From Bacteroidota bacterium (lineage in GTDB: Bacteria; Bacteroidota; Bacteroidia; Chitinophagales; Chitinophagaceae): a DNA stretch of 9,940 nucleotides. Each line of letters begins with the position of its first letter. The stretch's first letter is position 1. Shown piece after piece: positions 7,295-9,940 of this stretch. A program made the position numbers and the translations under genes. Below the pieces are notes generated by a model. That model was not told the DNA's origin, made no database searches, and saw only the letters and a list, made by a program, of their open reading frames with translations. The DNA lies in NCBI GenBank assembly GCA_028876035.1, contig JAGWTK010000115.1:1-9940 (forward strand). The letters run 5' to 3'.

Positions 7295-9469
7295 ATGAAA
7301 AAATACTTGCTGGCTGGCTACTGGCTGTTCCTGCTGATTCCGGCGCTGGCGCAGGACACTGCTTTTCGGAATCCTGCCCTTCCGGTACAACAACGCGTGA
7401 CTGATCTGTTGCACCGGCTGACGCTGGAGGAGAAAATATCATTGCTGGGGTATAATAGCCGGCCGGTACAACGGTTGGGGATACCCGCTTACAACTGGTG
7501 GAACGAAGCCCTTCATGGCGTAGCACGTGCGGGTGAGGCCACCGTATTCCCGCAGGCGATCGCCATGGCCGCTACTTTCAACGACGGATTATTGCAAGAA
7601 GAAGCCAATGTGATTTCTACCGAAGCAAGGGCCAAGTACAACCTGGCAACCGCAAAAGACAGGCGGCTGCAATACATGGGCCTGAGTTTCTGGTCGCCCA
7701 ATATCAACATCTTCCGCGATCCGCGATGGGGCAGGGGACAGGAAACGTATGGTGAAGATCCTTTCCTTACGGCTACGATGGGTACTGCGTTCATCAAAGG
7801 ATTACAGGGTAATGATGGCCGTTACCTTAAAACATCGGCCTGTGCCAAACATTTTGCAGCGCACAGTGGCCCGGAAGCCGGGAGGCATACCTTCAATGCC
7901 ATCGTTGATGAAAAAGATCTTCGGGAAACTTATTTGTATGCCTTTAAGCATCTGGTAGATGCGGGTGTGGAATCGGTGATGTGCGGGTACAATCGGCTCA
8001 ATGGCGAGCCTTGCTGTACCGGCCCCACATTATTACAGGCCATTCTGCGCAATGAGTGGAAGTTTCGCGGACATGTTGTAACAGACTGCTGGGCACTCGA
8101 AGACATCTGGCTCCGGCATAAAGTCCTTCCCAACAGCATCGCGACCGCTGCGGCTGCCATCAAAGCAGGCGTTAACCTCGATTGCAGTAACATGTTACAG
8201 GACGACGTGATGAAAGCCATTGATCAAAAATTGCTGACGGCAGAAGAAGTAGACAGCGCGCTGGCGGCGATCCTGCGTACGCAGGTAAAGCTTGGCTTTT
8301 TTGATCCCAGGGGTAGCGGGCCGTTTGATGCCTACGGAGCCGACAGTGTTTCGAATACCTATCACCGTGAGCTCGCGCGAAAGGCGGCGGTGCAAAGCAT
8401 GGTGTTATTGAAAAACAATGCAGCGGCCGGACAATCAAAACCATTGTTGCCTTTGAGCAGTTCCGATTATGGAGCCATCATGGTAGCCGGTCCAACAGCG
8501 GCTTCGCTGGATGCCTTGCTCGGCAATTATCACGGGGTAAGCGGCAAAGCGGTCAATTTTGTGGAAGGTATTACCAGTGCAGTGGGACCCGGTGTACGGG
8601 TTGAGTACGATCTTGGCTGCGACTACAGCGATACGACTCATTTTGGTGGCATCTGGGCGGCTGGCAATGCGGATGTCACCGTAGCCGTTATTGGCTACAG
8701 TGCAGTATATGAAGGAGAAGAAGGCGATGCCTTTCTTGCGGAAGGTGGTGGTGACCGCAAAAGCCTGCGTTTGCCCGCGAGTCATGTTGCCTACATCAAA
8801 GCTTTGCGAAAAGCCAATAAAAAGCCGCTGATAGTAGTGGTAACCGGCGGCAGCGCGGTGGACATAGCAGCCATTGAACCTTTTGCAGATGCGATCATCC
8901 TTGCCTGGTACCCGGGAGAACAGGGAGGCAATGCGCTGGCAGATATTATTTTTGGAAAGGTATCGCCGGCAGGGCGATTGCCCGTTACTTTTTATAATAC
9001 TGTCAACGATCTGCCGGATTATAGTTCGTACGCTGCTGCAGGAAGAACCTATCGTTACTTCAGTGGAAAAGTACAATACCCGTTTGGCTACGGACTGAGT
9101 TATACAAAATTTCAGTATGAATGGGTGCAGCAGCCATCTGCTATTAAATCTGTGAAAGACACGGTTCGGTTGTCGATCAAAGTGAACAATATTGGCAATG
9201 CTTCCGGCGATGAAGTAGTGCAGGTGTATGTGAAGTACCCCGATGCGCAGCAGCGAAAACCAATAAAGGAACTGAGGGCGTTTCGCCGGGTATCGATAGA
9301 AAGAAGCGGTGCAACCGTCGTGCAGTTTGCTGTGCCGGCAACAGAACTGATGAAATGGGATCTGCAAAAACATGCCTGGCAGTTGTATAATGGAAACTAT
9401 AGCATTGTTGCAGGCGGGAGCTCGGTAGAGGAGCAGTTGCAGGCTACTGTGAAAATCGGTAGTCGTTAG
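7295..9469 (+). CDS. GH3 beta-xylosidase/beta-glucosidase-like enzyme, exported
   Basis: Retaining exo-beta-glycosidase of 724 residues from the ATG at 7295; the in-frame TTG at 7289 would add only two residues. A Sec signal peptide ends PALAQ (about 1-20). The GH3 N-terminal barrel (about 25-340) contains NWWNEALHGVARAG (67-80), RDPRWGRGQETYGEDP (141-156), AKHFAAHSGPE (184-194) and the nucleophile Asp264 in VVTDCWAL. The C-terminal alpha/beta domain (about 365-600) carries YEGEEGD (472-478), a region that usually supplies the acid/base. A fibronectin-III-like domain follows (about 630-705). The WNEALHGV motif and the HK after the nucleophile resemble the xylan beta-xylosidase-like branch rather than classical beta-glucosidases, but GH3 specificity is hard to predict. 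The 6-base gap to the upstream fucosidase implies coupled translation. In this context, removal of beta-1,2-xylose from plant-type N-glycans is a plausible role. Confidence 0.92.
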   Translation: MKKYLLAGYWLFLLIPALAQDTAFRNPALPVQQRVTDLLHRLTLEEKISLLGYNSRPVQRLGIPAYNWWNEALHGVARAGEATVFPQAIAMAATFNDGLLQEEANVISTEARAKYNLATAKDRRLQYMGLSFWSPNINIFRDPRWGRGQETYGEDPFLTATMGTAFIKGLQGNDGRYLKTSACAKHFAAHSGPEAGRHTFNAIVDEKDLRETYLYAFKHLVDAGVESVMCGYNRLNGEPCCTGPTLLQAILRNEWKFRGHVVTDCWALEDIWLRHKVLPNSIATAAAAIKAGVNLDCSNMLQDDVMKAIDQKLLTAEEVDSALAAILRTQVKLGFFDPRGSGPFDAYGADSVSNTYHRELARKAAVQSMVLLKNNAAAGQSKPLLPLSSSDYGAIMVAGPTAASLDALLGNYHGVSGKAVNFVEGITSAVGPGVRVEYDLGCDYSDTTHFGGIWAAGNADVTVAVIGYSAVYEGEEGDAFLAEGGGDRKSLRLPASHVAYIKALRKANKKPLIVVVTGGSAVDIAAIEPFADAIILAWYPGEQGGNALADIIFGKVSPAGRLPVTFYNTVNDLPDYSSYAAAGRTYRYFSGKVQYPFGYGLSYTKFQYEWVQQPSAIKSVKDTVRLSIKVNNIGNASGDEVVQVYVKYPDAQQRKPIKELRAFRRVSIERSGATVVQFAVPATELMKWDLQKHAWQLYNGNYSIVAGGSSVEEQLQATVKIGSR

Positions 9470-9489
9470 TCTCTGTCCGGCAGTGCTGC

Positions 9490-9524
9490 GTTCCTGGTTC
9501 ATTGTTCAGGGTTCATAGTTAACA
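9490..9524. repeat. Second GTTCNNN heptad array
   Basis: Five consecutive 7-mers start at 9490, 9497, 9504, 9511 and 9518. Four begin GTTC, and the last is GTTAACA. The first two units (GTTCCTG, GTTCATT) also occur in the array at 807-841. Shifted back by one base, 9517-9530 reads AGTTAAC then AGCCGTG, close to the AGCYAAY family seen at 994-1028. The array lies 20 bases after the GH3 stop, inside the glycosidase cluster. Confidence 0.72.
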
Positions 9525-9539
9525 GCCGTGACGGCATTT

Positions 9540-9571
9540 GCACATTTGCACATTTACATATTTACACATTC
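9540..9571. repeat. Four tandem 8-base RCACATTT-like units
   Basis: Two perfect copies of GCACATTT (9540-9547, 9548-9555) are followed by two degenerate copies, ACATATTT and ACACATTC, and preceded by a partial unit GCATTT at 9534-9539. The array ends 8 bases before the GH92 start codon and would be in the leader or ribosome-binding region, so changes in copy number could affect translation. Confidence 0.7.
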
Positions 9572-9579
9572 TACCTGCC

Positions 9580-9940
9580 ATGTCAAAAAATGTACGCTTC
9601 GTTTTCATACTTGCTTATTTTATGGCTGCGCCCCGGATATCGAACGCGCAGGGAGAACCGGCATCATTTACCAGATACGTCGATCCTTTTATCGGCACCG
9701 GTTTTCACGGGCACGTTTTCCTTGGAGCCAACACGCCATTTGGGGCGGTGCAGCTTGGGCCGGTGAATTTGTCCGAAGGCTGGGACTGGTGCTCGGGATA
9801 TCATTATTCAGATTCCACCATCATCGGATTTGCGCATACCCATCTCAGTGGGACCGGCATTGGCGATTTGGGGGATGTACTGTTGATGCCTGCAACCGGG
9901 CCATTGTTACTGAATAAGGGCAAGGCAGGAGATTGGCAGC
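9580..9940 (+). CDS. GH92 alpha-mannosidase, N-terminal part, cut by the window edge
   Basis: Starting at the ATG at 9580, 120 codons are open to the right edge with no stop. A Sec signal peptide (about 1-24, ending SNAQ) is followed by YVDPFIGTGFHGHVFLGA (33-50), TPFGAVQLGP (52-61), the CSGYHYSDSTIIGFAHTHLS segment (71-90) and GTGIGDLGDVLLMP (91-104). These are the hallmark blocks of the N-terminal beta-sandwich domain of GH92, calcium-dependent inverting exo-alpha-mannosidases that mostly cut alpha-1,2-, 1,3- or 1,4-linked mannose in N-glycans or yeast mannan. Family members are usually over 700 residues, so only about a sixth is visible and the catalytic acids are missing. The 110-base gap after the GH3 gene is filled by two tandem-repeat arrays; co-transcription is likely but not certain. 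An overlapping frame at 9528-9917 is a shadow. Confidence 0.92.
   Translation, partial: MSKNVRFVFILAYFMAAPRISNAQGEPASFTRYVDPFIGTGFHGHVFLGANTPFGAVQLGPVNLSEGWDWCSGYHYSDSTIIGFAHTHLSGTGIGDLGDVLLMPATGPLLLNKGKAGDWQ

Noticed and set aside
8435..9502. Long open frame on the minus strand (355 codons)
   Set aside because: It lies entirely opposite the well-supported GH3 gene, its protein has no recognisable family features, and it is explained by the antisense frame of a GC-balanced coding sequence.
9528..9917. 129-codon plus-strand open frame
   Set aside because: The frame starting at 9580 encodes an unmistakable GH92 N-terminus with a signal peptide; this overlapping frame has no family resemblance.

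Overview
The window looks like chromosomal DNA of a Bacteroidota bacterium, most likely of the Chitinophagaceae (Chitinophaga/Niastella-like). The reasons are the secreted glycosidase cluster, the PorT-type beta-barrel protein, Sec signal peptides ending in AQ, starts preceded by A-rich sequence rather than a clear Shine-Dalgarno, and a TAnnTTTG-type promoter element. The family-level assignment is an inference from general resemblance. All eight genes are on the + strand. No RNA genes, insertion sequences, CRISPR arrays or phage genes were seen.

Left part (1-4046): the 3' portion of an alpha/beta-hydrolase esterase; a 243-base spacer with two hairpins and two tandem arrays of 7-base units; an exported gamma-glutamyltransferase followed 10 bases later by a DinB/DUF1572 four-helix protein with an intact His triad; and a small outer-membrane beta-barrel protein followed by a possible terminator. 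These genes show no obvious link to the glycosidases.

Right part (4047-9940): a 223-base spacer with a candidate promoter and a palindrome, then four consecutive exported exo-glycosidases: a GH29 fucosidase of the broad-specificity (A) type, a GH29 fucosidase of the Lewis-type (B) class with a C-terminal discoidin domain, a GH3 beta-xylosidase/beta-glucosidase-like enzyme, and the first 120 codons of a GH92 alpha-mannosidase. The GH92 gene runs off the right edge. Removal of fucose (two linkages), xylose or another beta-linked sugar, and mannose matches the decorations of plant-type N-glycans (core alpha-1,3-fucose, core beta-1,2-xylose, Lewis a antennae, mannose core). The best joint reading is therefore a periplasmic N-glycan trimming operon. 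No SusC/SusD pair, PNGase or regulator lies within the window.

The most unusual non-coding feature is a set of short-period tandem repeats (7-base GTTCNNN, 7-base AGCYAAY, 8-base RCACATTT) confined to gene-flanking spacers. The GTTCNNN family appears at two sites about 8.7 kb apart.
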